A stretch of DNA of 64,000 bases. Source: Terriglobia bacterium (lineage in GTDB: Bacteria; Acidobacteriota; Terriglobia; Acidiferrales; UBA7541). The notes beneath the pieces were generated by a model. The model saw only the letters and a program-made list of their open reading frames with translations, ran no database searches and had not been told where the DNA came from. The DNA lies in the NCBI GenBank assembly GCA_020073485.1, contig JAIQFB010000009.1, positions 62,001-126,000 of the forward strand, in the 5' to 3' direction. The position numbers and the translations under genes were made by a program. Below are positions 34,944 to 45,000 of the stretch, one piece after another. Every line of letters starts with the position of its first letter. Position 1 is the first letter of the stretch.

Positions 34944-36083
34944 ATGCGCGGTGAAGGAATCCAAATCGGGCGGATCAACGGGATACCGATCCTTCTGCAT
35001 CCCAGTTGGTTCCTGATTTTCGCCTTGATCGCGTTTTCGTTTGTATCTGAATTTGACGCTCTCCACCTGGACATTCCCGTTCCGCAGCTCTGGGCCCTTG
35101 GCCTGCTGACCAGCGCGCTGTTTTTCGGCTCGCTCGTGTTTCATGAGATGTCCCACAGCGTCATTGCCAAGCATTACAAAATACCCGTGGTTTCGATCAC
35201 GCTGTTTGTTTTCGGGGGAGTGGCGCGCATCGCGCGCGATCCCGCGCGGGCCATCGAAGAATTCAACATCGCCGTCGCCGGACCGATCTCCAGCTATCTG
35301 CTGGCAGGAGGATTTTGGCTGGTGGCGCGGCAGGCGGGATCGAACGCGATTCTGGGGGCCCTGGCAGGATCGCTCGCCTGGATCAATTTCAGCCTCGCGA
35401 CATTCAACCTGATTCCCGGTTTTCCGCTGGATGGCGGGCGGATTTTCCGGGCGATCGTCTGGGGCGTCACCAAGGATTACGGAAAATCCACGCGGATTGC
35501 CGCTCGGGGCGGCCAGATCGTGGGATACGCCATGATCGCGGCGGGCGTTGCCACGGCCATGGGCAACTACGCGCCACTCGGAGGAACGATCAGCGGAATT
35601 TGGCTGGCGTTCATCGGCTGGTTCATATTGAACGCGGCGCGGCAGAGCCGGGCGCAATCCGATGCGCGCGGAGCGCTGGAGGGATTGCGCGTGGCTGACA
35701 TCATGACGCCGGAACTGCCCACGATCGGCCGGGAAATTTCGCTGGAGGACTATGCAAGGGAATTGATGCGCACGGGCCGGCGGGCGCATCTGGTGGTGGC
35801 CCATGAGCAACTGGTGGGGCTGATGACGGCCGAAGCGCTACACTCGGTGCCGCAGGAAGATTGGGACGTCACTTCGGTGCAGGCGGTGATGCTGCCGAAG
35901 GACAAACTCCACTGGGCCGCTCCCGAGGAGCCCGCGCTATCGCTGCTGGACCGCATGCGGACGATCGGGATGCAGCAGATGCCGGTGATTGCCGGTGGGA
36001 GCGTGGTGGGAATTGTGACGCGCGATTCCATCTTGCGGGTGCTGCAGGCGCGGCAGGAACTGAGTTCGTTCGCCAGGCAATAG
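34944..36083 (+). CDS. Site-2-protease-like M50 metalloprotease with CBS domains
   Basis: The protein is 379 aa, with a strong AAGGAGGG ribosome site ten bases before the ATG. The N-terminal membrane domain has the typical GRINGIPILLHPSWF start, the zinc motif FHEMSH (HExxH near residue 66) and the third-ligand motif NLIPGFPLDGGRIFRA, spread over five or six helices (about 15-225). The C-terminal cytoplasmic part (about 245-375) has two CBS motifs (VADIMTPELPTIGREISLEDYARELMRTGRRAHLVV and LLDRMRTIGMQQMPVIAGGSVVGIVTRDSILRVL), which in this family bind adenine nucleotides. It should cleave a membrane-bound substrate; none is identifiable here. Confidence 0.94.
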   Translation: MRGEGIQIGRINGIPILLHPSWFLIFALIAFSFVSEFDALHLDIPVPQLWALGLLTSALFFGSLVFHEMSHSVIAKHYKIPVVSITLFVFGGVARIARDPARAIEEFNIAVAGPISSYLLAGGFWLVARQAGSNAILGALAGSLAWINFSLATFNLIPGFPLDGGRIFRAIVWGVTKDYGKSTRIAARGGQIVGYAMIAAGVATAMGNYAPLGGTISGIWLAFIGWFILNAARQSRAQSDARGALEGLRVADIMTPELPTIGREISLEDYARELMRTGRRAHLVVAHEQLVGLMTAEALHSVPQEDWDVTSVQAVMLPKDKLHWAAPEEPALSLLDRMRTIGMQQMPVIAGGSVVGIVTRDSILRVLQARQELSSFARQ

Positions 36084-36135
36084 GGAAAACAGCTTCGGTA
36101 CAACCTTCCCAGCCTGTGGAACAGCTTGGAATTTT

Positions 36136-36223
36136 GTCATTCCGAGCCCGCTCCTGCGGGTGAGGAATCCCTCCTTTCTTGAATCTAACCCCAAGAGAGA
36201 TTCCTCACTTCGTTCGGAATGAC
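36136..36223. repeat. GTCATTCCGAG-type palindromic element
   Basis: The left arm begins GTCATTCCGAGC and contains GTGAGGAATCCCT; the right arm contains AGAGATTCCTCACTTCG and ends TTCGGAATGAC. The two halves pair almost throughout. This is a widespread intergenic repeat type in bacteria. It lies between the convergent M50 and cytochrome genes. A half-element of another family (GCGCGCAGACTGAAGTTTAC, about 36290-36309) follows. Confidence 0.8.
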
Positions 36224-36315
36224 AACGTTTTTCTATTTTTTGTACTACCTGTGAGACCTTCCCGATTTGATTTTCTTAGATCAACAAAAGCGCGCAGACT
36301 GAAGTTTACGGTACG

Positions 36316-37695
36316 TTAGCGCAGCAGCGAATTCACTTTGCGCATCTGGCTGGCGAAATCGGCGGGGTTGTAGTGGGAAGGATTTTGCAGCTGCTGGAAC
36401 AAGCCGTTGATCGCGGCGCGGACTTCGGCCGCGTTGATTGTCTTTTCCGTGCGCGAGTAAGCGATGAACAGCGAATCGAGTGCCATGGAGGCTTGCTCGG
36501 CGGCGCGCTCGCCTTCCCCCGAAATTTCATCGGCATCACTGGAAATCTTCTGCAGCAGGCGCAAGGTCATCGCGGCGTCGTAGGGCTGCGTTGCGATTCT
36601 CGCGGCCAGTTGACCCGAGAGCGACGCGGTTGCGGCGGCGGCCGATGCCACGGCGTCGCGGTCGGGATTCAGTTGACTGAGCGATTTGGCGATCTGCGCG
36701 ACCTGCTCTTCCAGGCGCGACGCGCCAGAGTCATCCACTTGATGCGCCAGTTCGCGGAACACGGCGTAGCGCGAGGCGTTCCACGGAGGGTCTCCCGGGC
36801 GGCGCCCGGCGTAGCCGCGCTCCTGCCGCCAGCTTTGTTCCGGCGCCGTTAAATCGTGGTGGCAGGAGAAACACTGCAGTTCGGAATACTCCGGCCAATT
36901 CTTGCCCTTGGCGCGCCAGGCGATCCGCTCCATCGACGCGCGAAGCTGTACCGCCTGCCCAGTGCCCCAATCGCGCACGCCGGACCAGGCATCATTTTCC
37001 GCGGGCACGCCGGGAGCGCTTTCGCGCGGCGTTTTCCAGTGCCGCGGCATCACCGAAGAAAAAGAATCGAGCTCAAAATATAGATCGGGATGACCGGCGG
37101 CAATCATCTCGTGGTCGACGGATTTTTCCTGTGTGCCCAGGTGACACGAGAGGCACTTTTCCGTGCGGCGGATCAGGTTCCGCGTGTCGTACATTCCCGC
37201 TGCCACGGATTGCTCGTGGGTCCAGTTGCGCGTGGTGTGCGGGCCAAGCCACGCGGACGCAGGTCCGTGGCAGCTTTCGCAGCTCACGCCTTCGCTCAGC
37301 TCGAATGTCTTGGCGCGCGCATCGGCCGGGACATCGAGCGCGTGACAGGCGAGGCATTTCGCCGCCTGCTCGGATTTTCCGAGGCCCAGGATGCGGCCCA
37401 TACGTTCGCCGACCGGCCCGGTGAGGGCGTCATACGCTTTCGCATGCTTGTCCTTGATTACCCAGATGCTGTACTCGTTCTGAAAAATGCGACTATCGGC
37501 GCGTGGCTTCACGCTGCCGTGGCAACTGGTGGAACTGCAAGAGCCGGGGCCCGTGTATTTGCCGGTGTCGGCGGGAGGATTGGCGGGAGCGGGAGCGGCG
37601 GCGCGGGCCGAAATAACCGCGGCAAAAAGAATCGCGCCGGCACAATGGACGGCGCATCGCAGTGTCCAGCGCTTGCGATCAGGCCCGATTCTCAT
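36316..37695 (-). CDS. Periplasmic five-heme c-type cytochrome
   Basis: The ATG at 37695 gives a 459-aa product; a TTG further upstream is possible but less likely. A signal peptide (CAVHCAGAILFAAVISARAA) is followed by five heme sites: CSSTSCH (a CX4CH variant), CLACH, CESCH, CLSCH and CFSCH, all in the first 280 residues. Conserved histidines around them (HEQSVAAGMYDTRN, DHEMIAAGHPDLYFE) recall the cytochrome c554-like fold. The C-terminal 180 residues are helical and heme-free. It is divergent from the ferredoxin operon and opens the electron-transfer cluster. The exact partner is inferred from position. Confidence 0.88.
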   Translation of the reverse strand: MRIGPDRKRWTLRCAVHCAGAILFAAVISARAAAPAPANPPADTGKYTGPGSCSSTSCHGSVKPRADSRIFQNEYSIWVIKDKHAKAYDALTGPVGERMGRILGLGKSEQAAKCLACHALDVPADARAKTFELSEGVSCESCHGPASAWLGPHTTRNWTHEQSVAAGMYDTRNLIRRTEKCLSCHLGTQEKSVDHEMIAAGHPDLYFELDSFSSVMPRHWKTPRESAPGVPAENDAWSGVRDWGTGQAVQLRASMERIAWRAKGKNWPEYSELQCFSCHHDLTAPEQSWRQERGYAGRRPGDPPWNASRYAVFRELAHQVDDSGASRLEEQVAQIAKSLSQLNPDRDAVASAAAATASLSGQLAARIATQPYDAAMTLRLLQKISSDADEISGEGERAAEQASMALDSLFIAYSRTEKTINAAEVRAAINGLFQQLQNPSHYNPADFASQMRKVNSLLR

Positions 37696-37933
37696 TCGCT
37701 TGCCCGGATATTGCGCACCCTCAATCAAGTGATCCGCGGGAATTACTCGCGTCAGAAATTCTTATACTTCCCGCTACCCATGAAGTCAACGAATCTACGG
37801 CAAGTTGTTTCCGTCGCTGCGATGGAAAGCGCCGCGTCGGTGAATATAGACTCGCGAACCGGGGTCTGCTATATGACTTTTGGTGCGCCTGGGCGCAGGT
37901 TTACCGGGTCCGCCTTGCCGGGAGAGCGCCGCA

Positions 37934-39490
37934 TTGATTTTTGAGGAATTGAAAAACATCGAACGGCAGCCGGACGGCACCCCCGTTGCGGCCGAGGACC
38001 TCCTCCGGCTTCCGGTGTTCAAGGAAGCGTCGCCGCAATTCCTGAAGAAAAATCCGAATGCAACGATCTGGCGGCATTTCAAGCGCGGAGACATCGTGTG
38101 CCGCGAAGGCGAATTCGGCTCGACCGCGTTTTACATTCTGGAAGGGACGGCCAGCGTGCAACTGGCCAGCCCGATCGCGCACGTGAAGGCGCAGGGCGGG
38201 CCGAGCGGATTTTTCGGGCGGCTGACCAGCAAGCTCACCAGCCGGCTTGCGGCGCGGCAGGAAGATCGCCGGGAAGAGGAAGTGGACCGGCGCTCGATTC
38301 CCATCGACGCCCCGGTGGACCTTGCCTACGACCATCCCGTCGCCGAGCTTGGGCCGGGCGAACTATTCGGTGAAATGACGTGCATGAATTATTATCCGCG
38401 CTCGGCAACGGTGCGCGCGGAAACCGATTGCACCATGCTCGAATTGCTGCGCAACGTTCTCGACGTGCTGCAGAAAAGCAAAACGTTCCGGGCGCAGCTG
38501 GACGAGACCTACCGCAGGCGCGCGCTGGATTCTCATTTGCGCAACGTCCCTATTTTTCGCGGGCTGACGCAGGACTTCATTGACCACTTGCGAGACCGCG
38601 TGGAACTGCTGCGCTTCGCTCCCGGCCAAGTGATCTGCAAGCAAGGAGACGCCTCCGACAGTTTTTATCTGGTGCGGCTGGGCTTCGTGAAGGTCTCCGA
38701 GGGGTACCCGGGTGGAGAACTGGTGCTCGCGTATCTTTCCCGCGGCGATTACTTCGGCGAAATCGGATTGCTCGGAGGCGGAGGACGCACGGCGTCGTGC
38801 ACGGCCCTGGACCACGTGGAGCTAGTGCGCATATCCGCGGAGGATTTCCGCGCCATGGTCCAGCAGTTTCCGGATGTGCGGCTGGGGCTGGAGAAGATCG
38901 CCGCGGAGCGCCAGGAGGCCAATCGCGAGAGGCTGCGAATGGTGCGCAGCGTGCCGCTGGAACGGTTTCTTTCGCAAGGATTGATGGAGGCACAGAGCCT
39001 GCTGGTTCTGGACCTGGAAAAATGCACGCGATGCGACGCGTGCGTGACCGCCTGCGCCGATTCGCACGACGGCGTGACGCGGCTGGTGCGTGAAGGGTTG
39101 CGTTTCGAGAATTTTCTAGTGGCCACGTCCTGCCGGCAGTGTCGCGATCCCTTGTGCATGGTCGGGTGCCCGGTGGGGGCGATCCGGCGGCGCAATTCGC
39201 TCGAGGTGATCATTGAGGACTGGTGCGTGGGCTGCTCGCTGTGCGCCAAGAATTGCCCGTACGGAAATATCAACGTGCATTCGTTCGCCGCGCAAGCCGA
39301 CGATCACGAACATCCGGGACACAAAAAGGCTGTGGTGCAAAAGAAGGCGACGACCTGCGATCTCTGCACCGAGCAGGCGGAGCCGAGTTGCGTCTATGCG
39401 TGCCCGCATGACGCCGCGCATCGCGTCGAGCCGCGCGATTTCTTTGCCGGCACGCTGGGGCAACGAGTGGGCAGATCGGAAAGGCGCTAG
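37934..39490 (+). CDS. Tandem cyclic-nucleotide-binding / four-cluster ferredoxin fusion protein
   Basis: TTG 37934 has GGGAGAG seven bases upstream and gives 518 aa; a GTG at 37883 is the alternative. CNBD 1 (about 45-185) has the phosphate-binding cassette FGEMTCMNYYPRSATV, with an inserted charged loop at 85-135. CNBD 2 (about 207-325) has FGEIGLLGGGGRTASC. Both keep the Glu and Arg that hold the cyclic phosphate. Residues 364-492 carry 16 cysteines in four groups (CTRCDACVTAC, CRQCRDPLCMVGC, CVGCSLCAKNC, CDLCTEQAEPSCVYAC), the HybA/NrfC/DmsB-type ladder of four [4Fe-4S] clusters. There is no signal peptide or helix-turn-helix, so it should be a cytoplasmic electron-transfer subunit with a ligand switch. 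Confidence 0.9.
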   Translation: MIFEELKNIERQPDGTPVAAEDLLRLPVFKEASPQFLKKNPNATIWRHFKRGDIVCREGEFGSTAFYILEGTASVQLASPIAHVKAQGGPSGFFGRLTSKLTSRLAARQEDRREEEVDRRSIPIDAPVDLAYDHPVAELGPGELFGEMTCMNYYPRSATVRAETDCTMLELLRNVLDVLQKSKTFRAQLDETYRRRALDSHLRNVPIFRGLTQDFIDHLRDRVELLRFAPGQVICKQGDASDSFYLVRLGFVKVSEGYPGGELVLAYLSRGDYFGEIGLLGGGGRTASCTALDHVELVRISAEDFRAMVQQFPDVRLGLEKIAAERQEANRERLRMVRSVPLERFLSQGLMEAQSLLVLDLEKCTRCDACVTACADSHDGVTRLVREGLRFENFLVATSCRQCRDPLCMVGCPVGAIRRRNSLEVIIEDWCVGCSLCAKNCPYGNINVHSFAAQADDHEHPGHKKAVVQKKATTCDLCTEQAEPSCVYACPHDAAHRVEPRDFFAGTLGQRVGRSERR

Positions 39491-39519
39491 CGTGGACGCG
39501 CGAGGCGAGAGAATCCAAC

Positions 39520-40419
39520 GTGCGCATTGATCATACGCATAAGGGGTGGCTGATTGCGTCGCTCGCGATGTTCGGCGTGTCGGCGCTGGTTTACGGAGTC
39601 AATCGGGGCGCTGCAACCACGGGCGCATCGATGGGCGGCACGCAGCTGGGTTTAGAGTTTGGGGTGATCGGCTTCGCATTCATGATTTTCGCGGGGTTGC
39701 TGGGCGCGCGGAAGAAAGTTCCGGTGTGGCGCGTGGGCCGCGCGCAAACCTGGATGCGTGGGCATCTGTGGCTGGGCTTGCTGAGCCTGCCAATTCTCCT
39801 GCTTCACTCCGGGTTCCGCTACGGACACGGATTGACGGCCGTGCTGATGACGCTGCTTATCTTTGTGGTCGCGAGCGGAATTTTTGGCGCGGCGCTGCAG
39901 CATTACATGCCGCGAGTGATGACGCGCGAAGTGACCATGGAAACGATTTACGAAGAAATCGGGCACGTGCGCGCGCAACTGCTGGAGGAAGCGGAGGAAT
40001 TGATCGCCAACGCCACGGCGGTTCCGGAAAAAGCCGCGGCCGGCGGGGCCGCGGATTCGACAGCTCCCCCCGCTGCGCCCGTTGCCGCCAGCGTTGCCGC
40101 TCCGGAGGAAGCTGCGCCCCTTCGCAATTTTTTCGACAAGGAAATGAAACCGTTTCTGGAAAAGCCTGGGGCGCGCGGGAGCGCGCTGGGGGATGCGGCG
40201 CAGGCGCGCAGCGCATTCGTGCAATTGCGCACGCTGGTGCCGCCCGCGCTGCACGGCGCGATTGACGACCTGGAAAATATTTGCGAAGAGGAGCGGCAGC
40301 TTACGCTTCAGAGCCGGCTGCACCTGTGGCTGCATGGATGGCTGCTGCTGCATATCCCTGTTTCCATGGCGCTGCTGTTGTTGGGCGCCGTGCATGCGTT
40401 TATGGCATTGCGATACTAG
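39520..40419 (+). CDS. Membrane subunit, probable b-type cytochrome
   Basis: GTG start, 299 aa, 29 bases after the ferredoxin gene. Predicted helices: about 9-29 (WLIASLAMFGVSALVYGVN), 43-62, 77-97 (HLWLGLLSLPILLLHSGFRYGHG), 100-125 (LTAVLMTLLIFVVASGIFGAAL) and a last one at 270-296 (HGWLLLHIPVSMALLLLGAVHAFMAL). A soluble, Ala/Pro-rich region (about 130-265) lies between the last two. Paired membrane histidines suggest b-heme ligation, as in b561-type subunits that exchange electrons with quinones. Its position between a four-cluster ferredoxin and a decaheme cytochrome fits a membrane relay. Heme binding is inferred; I do not recognise a named family. Confidence 0.75.
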   Translation: MRIDHTHKGWLIASLAMFGVSALVYGVNRGAATTGASMGGTQLGLEFGVIGFAFMIFAGLLGARKKVPVWRVGRAQTWMRGHLWLGLLSLPILLLHSGFRYGHGLTAVLMTLLIFVVASGIFGAALQHYMPRVMTREVTMETIYEEIGHVRAQLLEEAEELIANATAVPEKAAAGGAADSTAPPAAPVAASVAAPEEAAPLRNFFDKEMKPFLEKPGARGSALGDAAQARSAFVQLRTLVPPALHGAIDDLENICEEERQLTLQSRLHLWLHGWLLLHIPVSMALLLLGAVHAFMALRY

Positions 40420-40431
40420 GACACAAATCAA

Positions 40432-41796
40432 GTGCCGCGAACACGCACAACCAAAAAACTCGCGCAGCGGATTGACCTGGAATATTTTAAGCGGCCGGGT
40501 CCGCTGCGCCGCTGGGCGTTTCGGCTGTCGGTCGGATTGCCCGCGCTCGCTCTGGTGTGGCTCGCGTGGCACGGCGTACGCGGCGACCGGCGCGTCTATT
40601 CGGCGGGCGCGCTTTCTTCCTCACACGCCGTGCTGACGCGGCAGTGCGCCGCGTGCCACGTCACGCAAGCCGGATTCTTTAGTGAGAAAGTTGCCGACCA
40701 GAAGTGCCTGGCCTGTCACGACGGCGCCATTCATCAGGCGGCGCAGAAGTTTACGCCTTCCTGCGCTTCCTGCCACGCGGATCATCGGGGAACGATTCGC
40801 CTGGCGGCCACGAGCGATGCGGATTGCACGCAGTGCCATGCGAGTCTGACCACGCGCAGGGGCACGACCGCTTTCGCGCGGAATATCGATGGCTTTGAGA
40901 GCAATCATCCGGAATTCGCCGCGCTTCGCGGCGGGAGCGGTGATCCGGGAACCATTCAGCTCAATCACTACCGGCACCTTCAGCCGAATCTGCTTGGGCC
41001 AAATGGCAGCCGTGTGCAGATGGTTTGCACGGATTGCCACCGATCCGCGGCGGATGCGAGTGCGCCGTGGACTTACGGAGACGGCACGGGAGCAACCACC
41101 GAAGAGAAAAATTCAGCGACGCCTGGCGCGAAATCCACAATGCCCATCGGTGTTTCCCCGCGCGCCTATATGGCTCCGGCGACGTATGCGCGCACCTGCG
41201 CCGCGTGCCATTCGCTGCAATTCGACAAGCGTGTTCCCGATGCAGTGCCGCACGACACGCCGGAAAAGATACATCCATTCATCGTGGCCAAGCTGCAGGC
41301 ATACATCGCCGCGCATCCCGCGGACTTGCGCGTGCCGCGCGATCCCAGCCGCGACCTGCCGGAGCAGCCGATTCCGGCGGATTACCGTTTGCTGACGCCG
41401 CAGCAATGGGTGGGTGAACGCACGGTCGAGGCGGAGCAGCTCTTGTGGCGCAAGACCTGCAAGCAGTGCCACACGCTGATTTTTGAGGGAGACGCCGCGC
41501 TGCCGAAAATCGCGCCGTCAAACATCACTGCGCGCTACATGCCGCACGCACGGTTCGATCATTCGAAGCACGGTCTGGTATCTTGCGAAAGCTGCCACGC
41601 CGCCGCGCTCACCAGCCAGCAAAGCTCCGATGTGCTGCTGCCGGGGATCGCGACGTGCCGCTCCTGCCATCACTCCGGCGCCGAAGCCGCCGAATCGCGC
41701 TGCTTCGAGTGCCACACGTATCACGATCCCGCACAGCGCAAGCCCGCGCACAGTAATTTTTCGGTTGCGAATTTGTTTGGCAGTTCTACAAATTGA
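40432..41796 (+). CDS. Membrane-anchored decaheme c-type cytochrome
   Basis: GTG start 12 bases after the previous stop; 454 aa. One uncleaved N-terminal helix (about 26-46, WAFRLSVGLPALALVWLAWHGV) anchors a periplasmic domain with ten CxxCH sites: CAACH, CLACH, CASCH, CTQCH, CTDCH, CAACH, CKQCH, CESCH, CRSCH and CFECH. Many extra histidines nearby (HPEF, HYRHLQ, HARFDHSKH) are likely distal ligands. The layout, with clustered sites at both ends and a longer spacer in the middle, resembles NapC-linked or cytochrome c3/c7-like periplasmic relays. It should take electrons from the membrane subunit encoded before it. Confidence 0.9.
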   Translation: MPRTRTTKKLAQRIDLEYFKRPGPLRRWAFRLSVGLPALALVWLAWHGVRGDRRVYSAGALSSSHAVLTRQCAACHVTQAGFFSEKVADQKCLACHDGAIHQAAQKFTPSCASCHADHRGTIRLAATSDADCTQCHASLTTRRGTTAFARNIDGFESNHPEFAALRGGSGDPGTIQLNHYRHLQPNLLGPNGSRVQMVCTDCHRSAADASAPWTYGDGTGATTEEKNSATPGAKSTMPIGVSPRAYMAPATYARTCAACHSLQFDKRVPDAVPHDTPEKIHPFIVAKLQAYIAAHPADLRVPRDPSRDLPEQPIPADYRLLTPQQWVGERTVEAEQLLWRKTCKQCHTLIFEGDAALPKIAPSNITARYMPHARFDHSKHGLVSCESCHAAALTSQQSSDVLLPGIATCRSCHHSGAEAAESRCFECHTYHDPAQRKPAHSNFSVANLFGSSTN

Positions 41797-41906
41797 TTTA
41801 AGGTCGGGACAAACCTCCAAACCCACGAACATGCAAGTTTCGCAGTGGAGCATCATAACCCCCTGGTCAGCAGAGTCTGTGCGAAGACTGCATCCGCGGT
41901 GCGCCA

Positions 41907-41958
41907 GCGGCTAAAGCCGCGTCGATTTTGCACGCTTCACGGCAGAGCTGAAGCCGTG
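41907..41958. repeat. Two hairpins between convergent cytochrome genes
   Basis: GCGGCTaaAGCCGC (41907-41920) and CACGGC..GCCGTG (about 41938-41958) form two stems in the 277-base gap between the decaheme gene and the convergent decaheme/propeller gene. They are candidate terminators. The rest of the gap (41797-42073) shows nothing else. Confidence 0.6.
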
Positions 41959-42073
41959 CCCCACAAAGATTTCGCGGCTCTCAAGCTGACTTTGAAAACA
42001 CCGGTCACAGCTTGTTCGTATCGCCTTGCCTATGGCTGTAGCCACTCTTCAGAGGCGGGTGGTTTTCCGGCTG

Positions 42074-45000
42074 TTAATGAAGTAGAGAGCCAATGCGGTT
42101 GGCTAACGACTGGATCGGAGATTCTCCTGTAGTCACGGGCCGGGACGGGCCGGGCGGCGCATCCGTGACGGTGTAGAGCTTGCCGTCGCGCAGGTATAAC
42201 TTTTCGGCTTCGGCACGATTGAAGGGGCGGGCGCCGCGGCGGCCGAAGACAGCGAGTTGGTTTCCGCTTTCGTCGACGGCGCGGTCGCGGTCGATTCCGC
42301 GCGAGACCGCGAGTGCAGGGCCGGCCGTGCGGTAGGTCGCGATAAGCTTGGGCGTGGGGCGAGGGCTGAATCCGTAGGATTCGTGCGAATCTTCCGGCGA
42401 AATGACTTGCAGGATGCGCAAGCCGTTGCGGCCGTCGGCGACGTAGGCGAAGACGCTGGCATCGACGGCGCCGATTTTGACGTCGTTCACATCATTTAAT
42501 TGGCCGTCTGCCGTGAATGTTTGATCGATGCGGGGATGCTCGGGTTGCCCAACGTTGATTAGCGCGATTCCATTCTTGCCGGCGGAAACGTAGGCGTAGG
42601 TGCGCGACACGGTGACGTTGCGCGCGTCGCCGACCAGAACGGATGCGCCGGGCACCACGCGGGGATGCGCAAGATCGGTTGCGTCGAGGACTTTCAGTCC
42701 CTGGCGATCGGCCACGAACGCGTAGCGGAATTGCACGGCCACGCCCGTGGGGTCCACGAGATCGGGCGCGCCGATTTCCGCGGTGATGCGGGGCGCGAGC
42801 GGATTATCGAGATCCACAACCACCAGGCCGCGGTCGCACAAGATGTAGGCGTAGGTTCCTGCAATCGTGATCCGGCGCGCGCCGTCTAGAATTCCGCCTG
42901 GGTTAAACGTAGCCGCGCGGCCGATGAAATTATTTTGTGGGTTGCCGTCCAGCAGCGTGCCGACGCCCGGATTTTTCCCTTTCAAATCCGGATTGCCAAC
43001 GACGATCAGCCCTTCGACTTTGTCCGTGACGTAAAGGAACCCGTACATCAGGTGGATTTTTTGTTCCTCATTGGCGGGATCATGGGTACGTAGTGGATCG
43101 ACGCCCAGCGTCGTGGGGGTTGCGACGGCTGTTGCGTACTTCGTCTTGACATAGAGGCGCTGGCCGAGAGGAGAAACCGGCGCGGTGACCATGCGCTCGG
43201 AGAAGCCCTTGTTGTCGATGTTGGCGACGTCGAAGACGCGGAAGCCTGCTGGGCCCATTGCCGCGTAGGCGTACTCACCGCGCAGTTGGATATCCAGAAC
43301 ATTCCCGTCGTGGCGATACGCGGTGGTGAGTTCGCGCTTTTGCTCGACGTGCTTGCGGAAATCGTCGGGGTAGGCCATGCGCTGCAAATCGCTTCCGATG
43401 ATGGCCTCGGGTTCGTCGTGCTCGGCGGTGACCACGGCTTCAAATCCCTTGCTGCCCGCGGCGACGTAAACGTATCGCCCCATGAAGTTGAGAAAATTCG
43501 TGCCCTGCAGCAGGAGCATGGACATCCAGGCGTTGTTGTCGCGGGCGGCGGAGACGTGGCAATCAGTGCACGTCTTGGTCTCTCGCGCGCGTACGGTGTG
43601 CGGCACAAATGTCGAGAACGCCTGGCCGCTGAAGCCTTCGGCGGAAACCGTCTGCTGCGTGTTGTAGAGCCACTCGCGGTTGGCGTTTTGCGAGCTTACG
43701 AGAATCGCGCAAGAAGAACGCGCTGGAGCGATGCGATGTCCGGTGACCGTGCCATCGACGGCAAGCATGTAGCCGTCGTCGCGCAGCACCTGGAAATTGT
43801 AGGAGGTGTAGTTGCGCGTGGTGAGGCCTTCGTTGTGCAGCATGGGGCGCTTCTGGTCGGCGGTCATGGAGAGATGACAGCCGAAACAATTCGGCGTCCA
43901 CGATGTGTGGCATGCGTAGCATGTCATGCTGCTGTTGGGGTGCGCGAGCTGCGATTCGTCCCTGGGCACGTCGCCCCAGGTGACGCCGTTGGTGTGCAAC
44001 GTTTTTGCCAGGCGCGATTTTTCGTTGTAATGCGGATTGCCCGGCGTGATCGAATCGAGGGTCTGGACCACTTCCCATTCGAGGCGCTGGTCCATCATCG
44101 AACGCTGATAGAGTTTGCCGGCGCGCCACTCGAAGCGGCGTTCGAGCCACGGCGTGCGCAGCGCCTCGAGATGCGTGCCGCCAAGCGGAGCGGCTGGACC
44201 TGAGGTGACAAGCGTCGCGCGCCGCGCAATGGTGCCGTGGCAATCGACGCAATCGAGTTCAATCGCGGCGCGCGGCTCGGCATAAAGTTTTCCGCCGCCG
44301 TGGCTGTCCTGCTCAAGATGGCAATCCACGCACTGCATTCCTTTTTCCAGGTGGATGTCGGCAAGGTGCGCGGCCTTGTCAAATTTCTTCGAGTCATCGG
44401 CCGCGACGGTTGCGCCCTTTTCGTCCAGCAACCGACCCTCGCGGTCGCGTGCGTACACGGCGCGGAAGAGCCAGCCGTGGCTGTGGAAGTCGGCAAACTG
44501 CGTGTCCTTCAGATTCTTGTTAAATTCCGGGCTCCCGGTTTCCGTGAGAAATTTCAAGTCGGACCAAAGCCCGCGAGGCGCCGCGCCTTCGGGGTTGCGC
44601 TCGGACACGTGGAATTTTTCTTCTTCGGTCGGATTATGCTGCTGCTTCGGGTACATCGCGTCGCCATCGGATTCGTTGTCCCACCAGGTGTAGCCAAAAT
44701 AGGTGGTCATCATGTTCGTGCCGGGATGTATGTGGCAAACCATGCACTGGCTGGATGGAATCGAGCGCGTGAATATGTGGCGGATCGGATGGCCCGGCTC
44801 GTCGTGCGGGATGGTCGGATCCTTCGATGCGCTGAATCCACGATTTCCGAAGGTCGCGTATTGCGCGGAATGCGCGGCGGAGCGATCGTTGGCGTAAACC
44901 ACGTGGCAGGCGGTGCAGCCGCTGGCGCGGTAATCGCCGGGCTGGTCGTTTGTGCCGGGAAACGAAAGCAGCGGATCGAGCAGGCGCGTTTTTTGCAGGC

